From assembly GCA_036250195.1 (NCBI GenBank), contig JAVHZZ010000006.1, forward strand, positions 183,779,350 to 183,843,349: DNA of 64,000 bases, written 5' to 3'. Shown here in pieces: positions 21,994-31,727 of this stretch (position 1 is its first letter; each line of letters starts with the position of its first letter). The translations under genes and the position numbers were made by a program. Under the pieces are notes generated by a model. The model had not been told where the DNA came from. It made no database searches and saw nothing but the letters and a program-made list of their open reading frames with translations. This stretch comes from Mixophyes australis. Its lineage: Eukaryota; Chordata; Amphibia; Anura; Limnodynastidae.

Positions 21994-24084
21994 TGTCACT
22001 CACCGGACCGTGAGTGCCTCTTCCCGGACATTTAGGAACCGTGGCCGTCCGCCATCCTGAGGGTCTGCGCATGCGCAGCCCTTTCCTATACTTCAGTGTA
22101 TGTCCCTTTAACTCAATTGGCAGATCAGGCAACACTCCCTATATTAAGCACCTGTGGTCAACACCACGTTGCCTGATCTTGGAGTCTCATTCCCCATGAG
22201 TCTCTGAAGGTGTTCCTGTATTCCTCGTGTATTCAGCGCTGCTGATTCCTGTGGTTTCCAAACCACTTCTATTCCTGTGGTTTCCAAACCACTTCTACTA
22301 CTGTGGTTCCCATACCACTTCTACCATCAACTGTATCATCGTGACTGTTTGCTGATTCCTATCCGCTGCCTCCGTGCACTACAGTCTTCTAAACCACTTC
22401 AACGCTATTATATATCATTGTGACTGTTTGCTGATTTCTATCCGCTGCCTCCGTGCACTCCAGCCTTTACTTCACATCCACTCACCTGTTCATCATCAAG
22501 TTCCTGAGCTGATTCCTATCCGCTGCCTCCGTGCACTACAGCCTCCAGCTTGCAACTCGCCTGGGTTCATCATCGTGACTGTTAGCTGATTCCTATCCGC
22601 TGCCTCCGTGCACTACAGTCTCCCGCTTGCAACTCGCCTGTGTTCATCATCGTGACTGTTAGCTGATTCCTATCCGCTGCCTCCATGCACTACAGTCTCC
22701 AGCTTGCAACTCGCCTGTGTTCATCATCGTGGCTGTTAGCTGATTCCTATCCGCTGCCTCCGTGCACTACAGTCTCCAGCTTGCAACTCGCCTGTGTTCA
22801 TCATCGTGACTGCTAGCGGATTCCTCTCCGCTGCCCCTGTGCATTGCCGTCTCATCTCAGCTCTCCTGTGTTTCCTCGAGACTACTGCTCACATTGCCAT
22901 CCGCTACACTTCTGGATCAACAGCTCCTGGTCTACTCTGCCATCCCGTGTTCCATCACTGTGGGTCCTGTTGGTTGCCCCTGGTTACCTCCGTGGGCCGC
23001 AGAGTCCTGCTGCTGCTGTCAGCGCTATCGTCCATCTCCTGCTGATCCGCTCTCCACGCCTTCACGTGTCCCGCTGGTCTCTACCCTCCTGTCAGCATTG
23101 GATTCGTATCTCATCAACTACTCCTCTGCTGGATCATCTCCATTCTCCTGGGTCCTCTTTGAGTCCAGTTCCACGTGTTACTGATTCCTGTGGATTCGTG
23201 TCCCTGTTGGTCTACTTACCTGTGCGCTACACCTACTAGACCGCTGCCTCATCCATCCAGGGACTTCTCATCCAGTCGGCCTCCTGCCGCTCAGGTATCG
23301 CTGCACTCCTATCTGACTGCCTGCTTCTGAACCACGGTATGCATACTTCTCATTGACTGTGCTGGTGTATTGCATATCTTGCTGGACTGTGTTTGGTTCT
23401 CTCTGGAGTCTGCTATCCGCTGAGTCTTTTGCCATCATTGACTGTGTTATCTTGTGCTGGACTACTTCAAGAGACTTTCTAGATTTGCAGTCCTGCTCAG
23501 TCATTTATATATATATATATATTGTGCATATTACTGTGGATCGTGTATAAGGTGCCTGTGTATATCCTGTGTTGCAGTCTCTCTCCGTGCACCTCCTCAC
23601 ATATATATTCAGTGGTACAACTTGCTGATGTCAGACCACTGATCCCTGTTTCCGGTATCACCTGTTCCATTATCCTCTCACATAGCAGTGGTACAACTTG
23701 CTACCGCAGACCACTGACTACCCGGATACCTCCACTTGGATTCCATTCCTTCACTCAGACAGCGGTACAACTTGCTATCCGCAGACCGCTGACTCTCATC
23801 ACCTCCTTGTTTCTGTTGGACATTCCTCCTCACTATAGCAGTGGTACAACTTGCTATCGCAGACCACTGAATACCTTCACGTGCCCTTGTCCATACAGTT
23901 CCTAGTGTATTATTACCTCCTTATTACCAGTGCTGCTAGTCATAGACTTTCCTGAGCATCTCATCATCCATCAGTTCATGTTCCGTGATCACCCAGCTAC
24001 CAGAGTACCCTATTACCATCTACATTGCTCTGGTAAGCCTACCATCTGGTGATCCCTGGGCAAAGACTCCTAGTGCCCGTGACA
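21994..24084 (+). repeat. 5' LTR
   Basis: 2091 bp. It contains a TATA-like TATATTAA at 22140-22147 lying between the arms of a 12-bp inverted repeat (AGATCAGGCAAC, 22123-22134; GTTGCCTGATCT, 22169-22180). A predicted transcription start about 30 bases after the TATA falls at the second arm. Seven tandem units of about 77 bp follow (anchor CCGCTGCC at 22363, 22442, 22520, 22597, 22674, 22751 and near 22827). Later come four small hairpins (23610-23869). Confidence 0.95.
22350..22830 (+). repeat. 77-bp tandem array in the 5' LTR
   Basis: Units carry GCTGATTCCTATCCGCTGCC, then a GTGCACTACAGTCTCCAGC stretch and GTTCATCATCGTGACTG. Spacing is 77-79 bp. The same array with the same copy number is in the 3' LTR (about 28698-29178), as expected for LTRs made in one reverse transcription. 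Confidence 0.9.
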
Positions 24085-24099
24085 GTAAGATCAGGCCAT
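24085..24099 (+). promoter_or_regulatory. Primer-binding site complementary to the element's own RNA 5' end
   Basis: Two bases after the 5' LTR, AAGATCAGGC (24087-24096) is the exact reverse complement of GCCTGATCTT (22171-22180), which sits about 30 bases after the TATA-like box. Self-priming of this kind is established for Tf1 and has been proposed for related vertebrate sushi elements. I recognise no tRNA 3'-end complement here. Confidence 0.75.
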
Positions 24100-25030
24100 G
24101 ACAGACCCAGATACGGAACCTACCGCCAAAGAGATGCTGCAGCATCTGGTTAGCCGTGTGGAGCAACAGGATGCCCGCCAACAGCTGTTACTTCAGTGTT
24201 ATCAGTCATTAACCTCCCAAGGAACATCTGGACAGACTGTGACAGCTACTTCTGAGGCTCCTGTGCTTTCCTCCGTTTCCCCATTGCCATCCCAGGTGTC
24301 TACAGCTTCCACGCTTCACCTGCCTACTCCGTCAAAGTACGATGGAGACCCCAAAACTTGTAGGGGTTTCCTCAACCAATGTTCAGTCCATTTTGAGCTC
24401 CAACCTCAAAATTTTTCTACCCATCGTTCCAGAGTGGCCTATCTTATCTCTTTGTTTTCAGGACAAGCCCTGGCTTGGGCCTCCCCTCTGTGGGAAAGAA
24501 ACGATCCAATATTACAAGATAGTGCCAAATTCATTTCTACATTCCGAAGTGTGTTCGATGAACCAGGTCGTGTGACCTCCGCTGCTTCCAGCATCCTCCG
24601 TCTGCGACAAGGATCCCATACAGTAGGCCAGTACGTCATTCAATTTAGGATCTTAGCCTCTGAACTTCAGTGGAACACTGAAGCCCTAGTTGCCGCCTTC
24701 TGGCAGGGGCTCTCCGATAAAATTAAAGATGCACTGACTACTCAGGAGCTTCCTTCGTCACTTGAAGATCTGATCTCTCTATGCCATCGTGTTGATATGA
24801 GATTTCGTGAAAGAGAGGCTGAGAAAACGACTTCTGCTAAAGCACCTCTTCGTTCTAACCCTCAATTTCGTCCAGTGTCACCCTCTGTGATTCCCATGGA
24901 GATAGGACGTTCCAAATTATCTTCTGAGGAGAGGAAACGAAGAGTCAAGAATAGACTCTGTATCTATTGTGCTGACTCCACTCATGTTCTCAGCTCCTGC
25001 CCTAAGAGATCGGGAAATGCCAGGCCCTAA
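24098..25030 (+). CDS. gag: gag (capsid and nucleocapsid protein of the retrotransposon)
   Basis: This is a 310-residue open frame starting ATG 14 bases after the LTR. Residues 1-60 are a polar, Gln-rich segment. About 70-240 is a capsid-like retrotransposon gag domain with FLNQCSVHFELQP, YLISLFSGQALAWASPLWE and FWQGLSDKIKDAL, which packages the RNA into a particle. The end holds one CCHC zinc knuckle (C288, C291, H296, C301) that binds RNA. The stop at 25028-25030 lies just after a -1 slippery site, so a fraction of ribosomes could continue into pol. The frame is intact. Confidence 0.93.
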   Translation: MTDPDTEPTAKEMLQHLVSRVEQQDARQQLLLQCYQSLTSQGTSGQTVTATSEAPVLSSVSPLPSQVSTASTLHLPTPSKYDGDPKTCRGFLNQCSVHFELQPQNFSTHRSRVAYLISLFSGQALAWASPLWERNDPILQDSAKFISTFRSVFDEPGRVTSAASSILRLRQGSHTVGQYVIQFRILASELQWNTEALVAAFWQGLSDKIKDALTTQELPSSLEDLISLCHRVDMRFREREAEKTTSAKAPLRSNPQFRPVSPSVIPMEIGRSKLSSEERKRRVKNRLCIYCADSTHVLSSCPKRSGNARP

Positions 25031-27786
25031 CTAGTTCTGGAGAGGTGAAGTTAGGGTCCCTGGAGTCCTCTCCATCTTCTATGAAATCTAAAGTCTGCGC
25101 TTTTGATGTTACAATTTCCTTTGCTACTAAAACCTTTGAGTCACAGGCATTGATTGATTCCGGAGCAGCAGGAAATTTTATTTCCAAATCATTAGTAAAT
25201 CAATGGTCTCTACCAGTGATTACCTTAAAAACACCCATTACTGTGACGGCTATCGATGGATCACGTCTCATCAACGGTCTCATCACCCAGAGTACGTCTC
25301 CAGTAACCCTTCAGATTGGTGCCCTGCATCATGAAGAAATATCGTTTTTAATTCTTCCTGTTACGACAAGTCCGATTGTTTTAGGCCTTCCATGGCTTCA
25401 GTGTCACTCTCCCCAGATTGACTGGCGCACCCCTCAAGTCACGTCTTGGGGGTCTGAATGTCACCATCATTGCCTTTCCCAAGTCATTCCTCTCAAAGTA
25501 CAGCAATCTTCCATCTCATCTACCTCATCGGGACTCCCTCCTCAATATGCTTCATTTACCGATGTTTTTGATAAAGCTCAGTCTGAACGTCTTCCTCCTC
25601 ATCGTTCTTGGGATTGTCCGATCGACCTTCTTCCTGGCAAGACTCCCCCCAGGGGCCGGGTCTATCCACTCTCGTTACCTGAAACTCAAGCTACATCTGA
25701 GTATATACAGGAGAACCTCCAGCGTGGGTTCATTCGACCTTCCACCTCGCCCGCTGGAGCTGGGTTCTTCTTCGTCAAAAAGAAGGATGGATCATTACGC
25801 CCTTGCATAGATTTTCGTGAACTCAATGCCATTACTATCAAGAATCGGTATCCCATTCCGCTGATCACTGAGCTATTCGATCGCATCAAGGGAGCCCGTA
25901 TCTTTACTAAGTTGGATCTTCGTGGTGCCTACAATTTAATCAGAATCCGTTCCGGTGACGAATGGAAGACAGCGTTTAACACCAGAGACGGGCATTACGA
26001 ATATTTGGTAATGCCTTTCGGGCTCTGTAATGCCCCCGCTGTTTTTCAAGGCTTCATCAATGAGATCTTTCGGGACTTATTATATGTATGTGTCGTCGTC
26101 TACCTGGACGACATATTGATTTTTTCACAGGACCTGCCTTCTCACCATCAACATGTGGCAGAAGTCCTCTCCAGACTACGGAAAAATTCATTGTTCTGTA
26201 AATTAGAAAAATGTTCATTCGAATTACCCCAGATTCCATTCTTGGGGTATATAGTTTCCGGAGTTGGCCTGAAGATGGATCCAGACAAAGTGAGTGCTGT
26301 ACTACATTGGCCCCAGCCAACTACTCTTCGTGCTATCCAGCGTTTTTTAGGTTTTGCCAATTACTATAGACGCTTCATTCAAGACTTTTCTTCCATTGCA
26401 TCTCCTATTGTGGCCCTGACTCGAAAAGGGGCTAATCCTAAGCAATGGTCACCTGAGGCTCTTCAAGCCTTTCAAACACTAAAAGAGTCCTTCTCTTCGG
26501 CTCCAATCCTTCGACAGCCTGATGTGACACTCCCCTTCTTTCTAGAAGTAGATGCCTCTAATGTGGGCTTAGGAGCTATTCTCTCCCAACGCCCGGAACA
26601 GCAAAAATTCCATCCTTGTGCCTTCTATTCTCGGGGTCTCCTGCCCGCAGAGAAGAATTATACCATCGGGGACAAGGAATTACTGGCTATCAAAGCCGCA
26701 TTAGAGGAATGGAGATACTTATTGGAGGGAGCTCGCCATCCGGTGACGATCTTCACGGATCATAAGAACTTGTCATATCTCCAGTCTGCCCAATGCTTGA
26801 ACCCTCGTCAAGCAAGATGGTCTCTTTTCTTTTCCCGTTTTGAATTAATAATTACCTTCAAACCAGCTGCCAAGAACAAAAAAGCTGATGCTTTATCTAG
26901 AGCCTTTGTAACGTCCTCTGATATAGAAGAGGGTTCCAACCATACCATTCTAGATCCCAAATGTATCTCACTGGCTGCTTCATCCACCAAAACGCTACCA
27001 TTTGGGAAGACCCTCGTGCCTCCTACTCTAAGGAGGAAAATCCTTTCGTGGTTCCATGCCTCTCGTTTTTCTGGACACGCCGGTGAACACAAGACCTTTG
27101 AGATCCTCTCTCGAAGTTACTGGTGGCCTTCAATGAGGAGAGACGTCAAAGAGTTCATTGCTTCCTGTGAACTATGTTCCCAGTTCAAATCCTCCCGCAG
27201 AACTCCAGCAGGGTTGCTGCGACCACTACCCATTCCGTCCAAACCATGGACCCATATTAGTATGGATTTCGTTACTGACTTACCACCTAGTAAGAATCAT
27301 AACACTATTTGGGTGGTGGTGGACAGATTTTCGAAGATGGCTCATTTCATCCCTCTGCCTGGTTTGCCTTCCTCGTCCATCCTGGCTGAACATTTCATTA
27401 AAGAGATCTTCCGTATCCATGGATGTCCGTCTGAGATTGTGTCTGATAGAGGAGTACAATTCGTTTCCAGATTCTGGCGAGCCCTTTGTAAAACCTTGGG
27501 CATACGATTAGCACTCTCATCTTCTTACCATCCGCAATCTAACGGACAAACTGAACGTGTCAATCAAGATCTTGAGACTTTTATAAGAATGTTTTCATCA
27601 GCCAATCAAGACAACTGGGTAGAGTTGCTTCCTTGGGCTGAATTCGCCCATAACAACATGTACCATGAGTCATCATCCAAAACTCCATTTTTTTGTGGTC
27701 TACGGTCACCATCCGTCTTTTCCGGAATTTCCTGCCCTCCTGCCCACCCAAGTTCCTGCGGTGGAAACTGTTTGTCAGACCTTTAA
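25006..27786 (+). CDS. pol: pol: protease, reverse transcriptase, RNase H, integrase (frame-broken near the end)
   Basis: The frame is open from 25006, overlaps gag and is -1 to it. The first start-like codon is only GTG at 25045, so a gag-pol fusion is likely. Counting from 25045: protease DSG at 38-40; RT with YLDD at 353-356; RNase H with LEVDAS and TDHKNLSYL; integrase zinc-binding H-x6-H (FHASRFSGH) with CELC; catalytic D741, D801 and E837 with 35 residues between the last two. After seven Ts at 27688-27694 the frame runs into unrelated residues and stops at 27784-27786. One extra T explains the break. Confidence 0.93.
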   Translation, partial: EIGKCQALTSSGEVKLGSLESSPSSMKSKVCAFDVTISFATKTFESQALIDSGAAGNFISKSLVNQWSLPVITLKTPITVTAIDGSRLINGLITQSTSPVTLQIGALHHEEISFLILPVTTSPIVLGLPWLQCHSPQIDWRTPQVTSWGSECHHHCLSQVIPLKVQQSSISSTSSGLPPQYASFTDVFDKAQSERLPPHRSWDCPIDLLPGKTPPRGRVYPLSLPETQATSEYIQENLQRGFIRPSTSPAGAGFFFVKKKDGSLRPCIDFRELNAITIKNRYPIPLITELFDRIKGARIFTKLDLRGAYNLIRIRSGDEWKTAFNTRDGHYEYLVMPFGLCNAPAVFQGFINEIFRDLLYVCVVVYLDDILIFSQDLPSHHQHVAEVLSRLRKNSLFCKLEKCSFELPQIPFLGYIVSGVGLKMDPDKVSAVLHWPQPTTLRAIQRFLGFANYYRRFIQDFSSIASPIVALTRKGANPKQWSPEALQAFQTLKESFSSAPILRQPDVTLPFFLEVDASNVGLGAILSQRPEQQKFHPCAFYSRGLLPAEKNYTIGDKELLAIKAALEEWRYLLEGARHPVTIFTDHKNLSYLQSAQCLNPRQARWSLFFSRFELIITFKPAAKNKKADALSRAFVTSSDIEEGSNHTILDPKCISLAASSTKTLPFGKTLVPPTLRRKILSWFHASRFSGHAGEHKTFEILSRSYWWPSMRRDVKEFIASCELCSQFKSSRRTPAGLLRPLPIPSKPWTHISMDFVTDLPPSKNHNTIWVVVDRFSKMAHFIPLPGLPSSSILAEHFIKEIFRIHGCPSEIVSDRGVQFVSRFWRALCKTLGIRLALSSSYHPQSNGQTERVNQDLETFIRMFSSANQDNWVELLPWAEFAHNNMYHESSSKTPFFCGLRSPSVFSGISCPPAHPSSCGGNCLSDL
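25012..25074 (+). promoter_or_regulatory. -1 ribosomal frameshift signal: slippery heptamer and pseudoknot
   Basis: GGGAAAT (25012-25018) has the X XXY YYZ form in register with gag codons GGA and AAT. Downstream, 25023-25032 can pair with 25049-25058 (10 bp, one G-U). The loop segment TGGAGAGG (25038-25045) pairs perfectly with CCTCTCCA (25067-25074), giving an H-type pseudoknot. The gap from heptamer to stem 1 is 4-6 bases. Slipping -1 leads into the pol frame. The mammalian PEG10 gene, derived from this retrotransposon group, uses a similar GGGAAAC site. Confidence 0.85.
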
Positions 27787-28408
27787 AAATATCTGGTCTC
27801 AGGTCAAAACCTGTTTAAAGAAGACATCTATCAAATATAAATCCTTCGCAGATAAGAAGAGGCGGGCTATTCCACCACTAAAAATTGGAGATCGTGTCTG
27901 GTTATCCACCAAAAATATTCGGTTGAAGGTTCCATCCATGAAATTCGCCCCTCGTTTTATTGGTCCATATAGGATCATTCAAGTAATCAATCCAGTATGT
28001 GTGAAACTTCTTCTTCCTAAGAATCTTCGGATTTCTAATACCTTCCATGTATCCTTGCTCAAACCTCTTATTATCAACCGTTTCTCAACTCCTCCCTCAG
28101 CTCCGCAGCCAGTTCAAGTCCATCAGGAGGAGGATTTCGAGATTACTGAGGTACTAGATGCAAAAATTTCGCGAGGAGGTCTCCATTTCCTCGTTCATTG
28201 GAAGGGCTTTGGTCCTGAGGAGCGCTCTTGGATCAAAGCTGAAGATCTTAATGCTCCTGCCCTTTTGAAGAAGTTTTATGCCAAAAATCCGGACAAGCCC
28301 GGTTCTAGGCGTTCTGTGCCCACCTTTAAAAGGGGGGGTACTGTCACTCACCGGACCGTGAGTGCCTCTTCCCGGACATTTAGGAACCGTGGCCGTCCGC
28401 CATCCTGA
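27695..28408 (+). pseudogene. Displaced pol C-terminus: integrase end and chromodomain
   Basis: After the T run the expected protein continues in the +1 frame. It shows the integrase C-terminal IGPYRIIQVINP (GPY/F-like) module. At about 28126-28280 it has a chromodomain with EDFEITEVLDAK, FLVHWKGFG and SWIKAEDL, a module that in chromoviruses steers integration to chosen chromatin. The frame ends at 28406-28408, 67 bases inside the 3' LTR. It would not be translated in this copy without a correction or frameshift. Confidence 0.88.
28328..28338 (+). promoter_or_regulatory. Polypurine tract
   Basis: AAAAGGGGGGG ends three bases before the 3' LTR. It is the expected primer site for plus-strand DNA synthesis. 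Confidence 0.85.
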
Positions 28409-30432
28409 GGGTCTGCGCATGCGCAGCCCTTTCCTATACTTCAGTGTATGTCCCTTTAACTCAATTGGCAGATCAGGCAACACTCCCTATATTAAGCACC
28501 TGTGGTCAACACCACGTTGCCTGATCTTGGAGTCTCATTCCCCATGAGTCTCTGAAGGTGTTCCTGTATTCCTCGTGTATTCAGCGCTGCTGATTCCTGT
28601 GGTTTCCAAACCACTTCTATTCCTGTGGTTTCCAAACCACTTTTACTACTGTGGTTCCCATACCACTTCTACCATCAACTGTATCATCGTGACTGTTTGC
28701 TGATTCCTATCCGCTGCCTCCGTGCACTACAGTCTTCTAAACCACTTCAACGCTATTATATATCATTGTGACTGTTTGCTGATTTCTATCCGCTGCCTCC
28801 GTGCACTCCAGCCTTTACTTCACATCCACTCACCTGTTCATCATCAAGTTCCTGAGCTGATTCCTATCCGCTGCCTCCGTGCACTACAGCCTCCAGCTTG
28901 CAACTCGCCTGGGTTCATCATCGTGACTGTTAGCTGATTCCTATCCGCTGCCTCCGTGCACTACAGTCTCCCGCTTGCAACTCGCCTGTGTTCATCATCG
29001 TGACTGTTAGCTGATTCCTATCCGCTGCCTCCGTGCACTACAGTCTCCAGCTTGCAACTCGCCTGTGTTCATCATCGTGGCTGTTAGCTGATTCCTATCC
29101 GCTGCCTCCGTGCACTACAGTCTCCAGCTTGCAACTCGCCTGTGTTCATCATCGTGACTGCTAGCGGATTCCTCTCCGCTGCCCCTGTGCATTGCCGTCT
29201 CATCTCAGCTCTCCTGTGTTTCCTCGAGACTACTGCTCACATTGCCATCCGCTACACTTCTGGATCAACAGCTCCTGGTCTACTCTGCCATCCCGTGTTC
29301 CATCACTGTGGGTCCTGTTGGTTGCCCCTGGTTACCTCCGTGGGCCGCAGAGTCCTGCTGCTGCTGTCAGCGCTATCGTCCATCTCCTGCTGATCCGCTC
29401 TCCACGCCTTCACGTGTCCCGCTGGTCTCTACCCTCCTGTCAGCATTGGATTCGTATCTCATCAACTACTCCTCTGCTGGATCATCTCCATTCTCCTGGG
29501 TCCTCTTTGAGTCCAGTTCCACGTGTTACTGATTCCTGTGGATTCGTGTCCCTGTTGGTCTACTTACCTGTGCGCTGCACCTACTAGACCGCTGCCTCAT
29601 CCATCCAGGGACTTCTCATCCAGTCGGCCTCCTGCCGCTCAGGTATCGCTGCACTCCTATCTGACTGCCTGCTTCTGAACCACGGTATGCATACTTCTCA
29701 TTGACTGTGCTGGTGTATTGCATATCTTGCTGGACTGTGTTTGGTTCTCTCTGGAGTCTGCTATCCGCTGAGTCTTTTGCCATCATTGACTGTGTTATCT
29801 TGTGCTGGACTACTTCAAGAGACTTTCTAGATTTGCAGTCCTGCTCAGTCATTTATATATATATATATATTGTGCATATTACTGTGGATCGTGTATAAGG
29901 TGCCTGTGTATATCCTGTGTTGCAGTCTCTCTCCGTGCACCTCCTCACATATATATTCAGTGGTACAACTTGCTGATGTCAGACCACTGATCCCTGTTTC
30001 CGGTATCACCTGTTCCATTATCCTCTCACATAGCAGTGGTACAACTTGCTACCGCAGACCACTGACTACCCGGATACCTCCACTTGGATTCCATTCCTTC
30101 ACTCAGACAGCGGTACAACTTGCTATCCGCAGACCGCTGACTCTCATCACCTCCTTGTTTCTGTTGGACATTCCTCCTCACTATAGCAGTGGTACAACTT
30201 GCTATCGCAGACCACTGACTACCTTCACGTGCCCTTGTCCATACAGTTCCTAGTGTATTATTACCTCCTTATTACCAGTGCTGCTAGTCATAGACTTTCC
30301 TGAGCATCTCATCATCCATCAGTTCATGTTCCGTGATCACCCAGCTACCAGAGTACTTTATTACCATCTACATTGCTCTGGTAAGCCTACCATCTGGTGA
30401 TCCCTGGGCAAAGACTCCTAGTGCCCGTGACA
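28342..30432 (+). repeat. 3' LTR
   Basis: 2091 bp, equal in length to the 5' LTR and differing at about six bases by eye (for example GTACTTTATT here versus GTACCCTATT). It is followed by the duplication GGATA. Its first 67 bp encode the end of pol. Confidence 0.95.
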
Positions 30433-30646
30433 GGATATAGGGTAAAACTAGGACTGCAATATTAGGTCTGGGGGGATTTTCACAATTGAAACAGATTGGT
30501 GGTTGCTTATTCTGGATCAATTTCAAATATAAGTGAGGAATCGCAGGGGATCCAAAATAGGTTGAACTTGATAGGTTGAACTTGATGGACTGGTGTCTTT
30601 TTACAACCTCATCAACTATGTTACTATGTTACTATACTCATTCTCC

Positions 30647-31000
30647 TAGACCTCTCTGCTGCTTTTGATACGGTTGATCACCCTTTTCTCCGACACACTC
30701 TTCACTCCATTGGCCTTTGTGACACAGTCCTTTCCTGGTTCACTTCCTAACTATTGAACAGCTCCTTTACTGTTTCTACCTCTGGCACATCCTCCCCTCC
30801 ACTCCCACTATCTGTTGGGCTCTTTTCTTGGCCCTTTACTTTTTTCATTGTACACCTTCTCTTGGGGCACTAAGTAGCTCATTTGACCTCCAATACCACC
30901 TCTACGCCGATGACACCCTAATCTTTATTTTTTCCCCTGACCTCTCTGCTATCTTGTGTAACCAACTGTCTTTCTGCTATCTCCACATAGATGTCCCAAT
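30647..31000 (+). mobile_element. L2-like LINE segment 3 (RT catalytic core)
   Basis: The frames give [16 protein letters not shown] and [15 protein letters not shown], with the YADD catalytic motif of reverse transcriptase. A stop and an indel between them show that the copy is dead. It resumes directly after the CR1 tail and is cut by the hAT at 31001. Confidence 0.85.
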
Positions 31001-31436
31001 CAGGGCCGTCTTTCCCACAGGGCACAATGGGCAGGTGCCCGGGGGCCCTGCAGCAAAGGGGGGCCCGTCGGAGGAAGCAAAAAAAAAAAAAACCTGGAAA
31101 AAGAAAAGAAAATACTTACCGTGCTGTCAGCTGGCGATCCGACTCCCTCCCTGGTCTCCTCCTCCGTCGCGCTCGCAGTGCATGTCGGGCGTGACATCAT
31201 CACGCCCACCCGACATCCATTGCAGAGCGCGGCGGATAAGGAGACCAGGGAGGGAGCCGGATCGCCAGCTGACAGCACGGTAAGTATTTTCTTCTTTTCT
31301 TTTTCCAGGTTTTTTTTTTTTTGGCTTCCTCCGACGGGCCCATATATATAATTATTTTTTATTTATTTTTTGTATCTATAGGGGCCCCGGTGCACTACTG
31401 TGCCCAGGGGCCCAAGATGGTCTTAAGAGGGCCCTG
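31001..31436. mobile_element. hAT transposon (CAGGGCCGTCTT family) with foldback core
   Basis: The ends are CAGGGCCGTCTTTCCC and AAGAGGGCCCTG, with identical 8-bp duplications GTCCCAAT (30993-31000 and 31437-31444) inside the L2 RT. Inner arms GGCCCGTCGGAGGAAGC (from 31062) and GCTTCCTCCGACGGGCC (to 31341) enclose a palindrome. Each side carries CAGCACGGTAAGTATTTT reading outward, and the centre contains TGTCGGGCGTGACATCA. No transposase is present. Confidence 0.93.
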
Positions 31437-31444
31437 GTCCCAAT

Positions 31445-31727
31445 GCTACCTAAAGCTCAACATATCCAAAACGGAACTTATTATCTTACCTCCTGCCAGA
31501 GTCACCACCTGCCCTCAAATCTCCCTCACTGTCAATAACACCACAATTTCCTCAGTCTCCCAAGCATGCTGCCTTGGTGTCACACTTGACTCCGCCATCT
31601 GCTTTATTCCTCACATCCAGACTCTCTCCCAGTCCTGTCAGCTCCACCTTAAAACATTGCCAGAATACGCCCTTTTTTTACTCAACATGCTACCAAAACT
31701 CATCCATTCTCTCATCATCTATCATCT
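31445..31727 (+). mobile_element. L2-like LINE segment 4
   Basis: The frame reads [20 protein letters not shown], then VNNTTISSVSQACCLGVTLD, matching [13 protein letters not shown] and [20 protein letters not shown] of the 57113-58756 L2. It is cut at about 31727 by the next insertion. Confidence 0.85.

Larger units (their letters stand above)
21994..30432 (+). mobile_element. Chromodomain Ty3/Gypsy LTR retrotransposon (young, Tf1/sushi-like)
   Basis: It is 8439 bp with two 2091-bp LTRs, each starting TGTCAC and ending GTGACA, flanked by the 5-bp duplication GGATA (21989-21993 and 30433-30437). Contents in order: 5' LTR, self-complementary primer site, gag, pol in the -1 frame (protease, RT, RNase H, integrase), chromodomain, polypurine tract AAAAGGGGGGG (28328-28338), 3' LTR. 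By eye the LTRs differ at about six positions, so the insertion is recent. One T-run frameshift breaks the integrase frame. Confidence 0.95.
21786..30646 (+). mobile_element. CR1-like LINE 3' fragment, split by the LTR retrotransposon
   Basis: The left part (21786-21993) encodes FFTERAVNIWNSLPGKVVMA and NMFKKGL before a stop, the C-terminal end of CR1-clade RT. The right part (30433-30646) is its 3' untranslated region, ending in the 8-bp tail repeat ACTATGTT typical of CR1 elements. The two halves are separated exactly by the retrotransposon and its GGATA duplication. Confidence 0.8.

Noticed and set aside
24085..24099. Conventional tRNA-type primer-binding site after the 5' LTR
   Set aside because: No TGG-beginning complement to a common tRNA 3' end is present, whereas a 10-base perfect match to the element's own predicted RNA start is.
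27784..27786. Natural end of pol at 27786
   Set aside because: Residues after the T run at 27688-27694 do not resemble integrase, while the expected integrase tail and chromodomain continue in the next frame, so this stop is a result of the frameshift.
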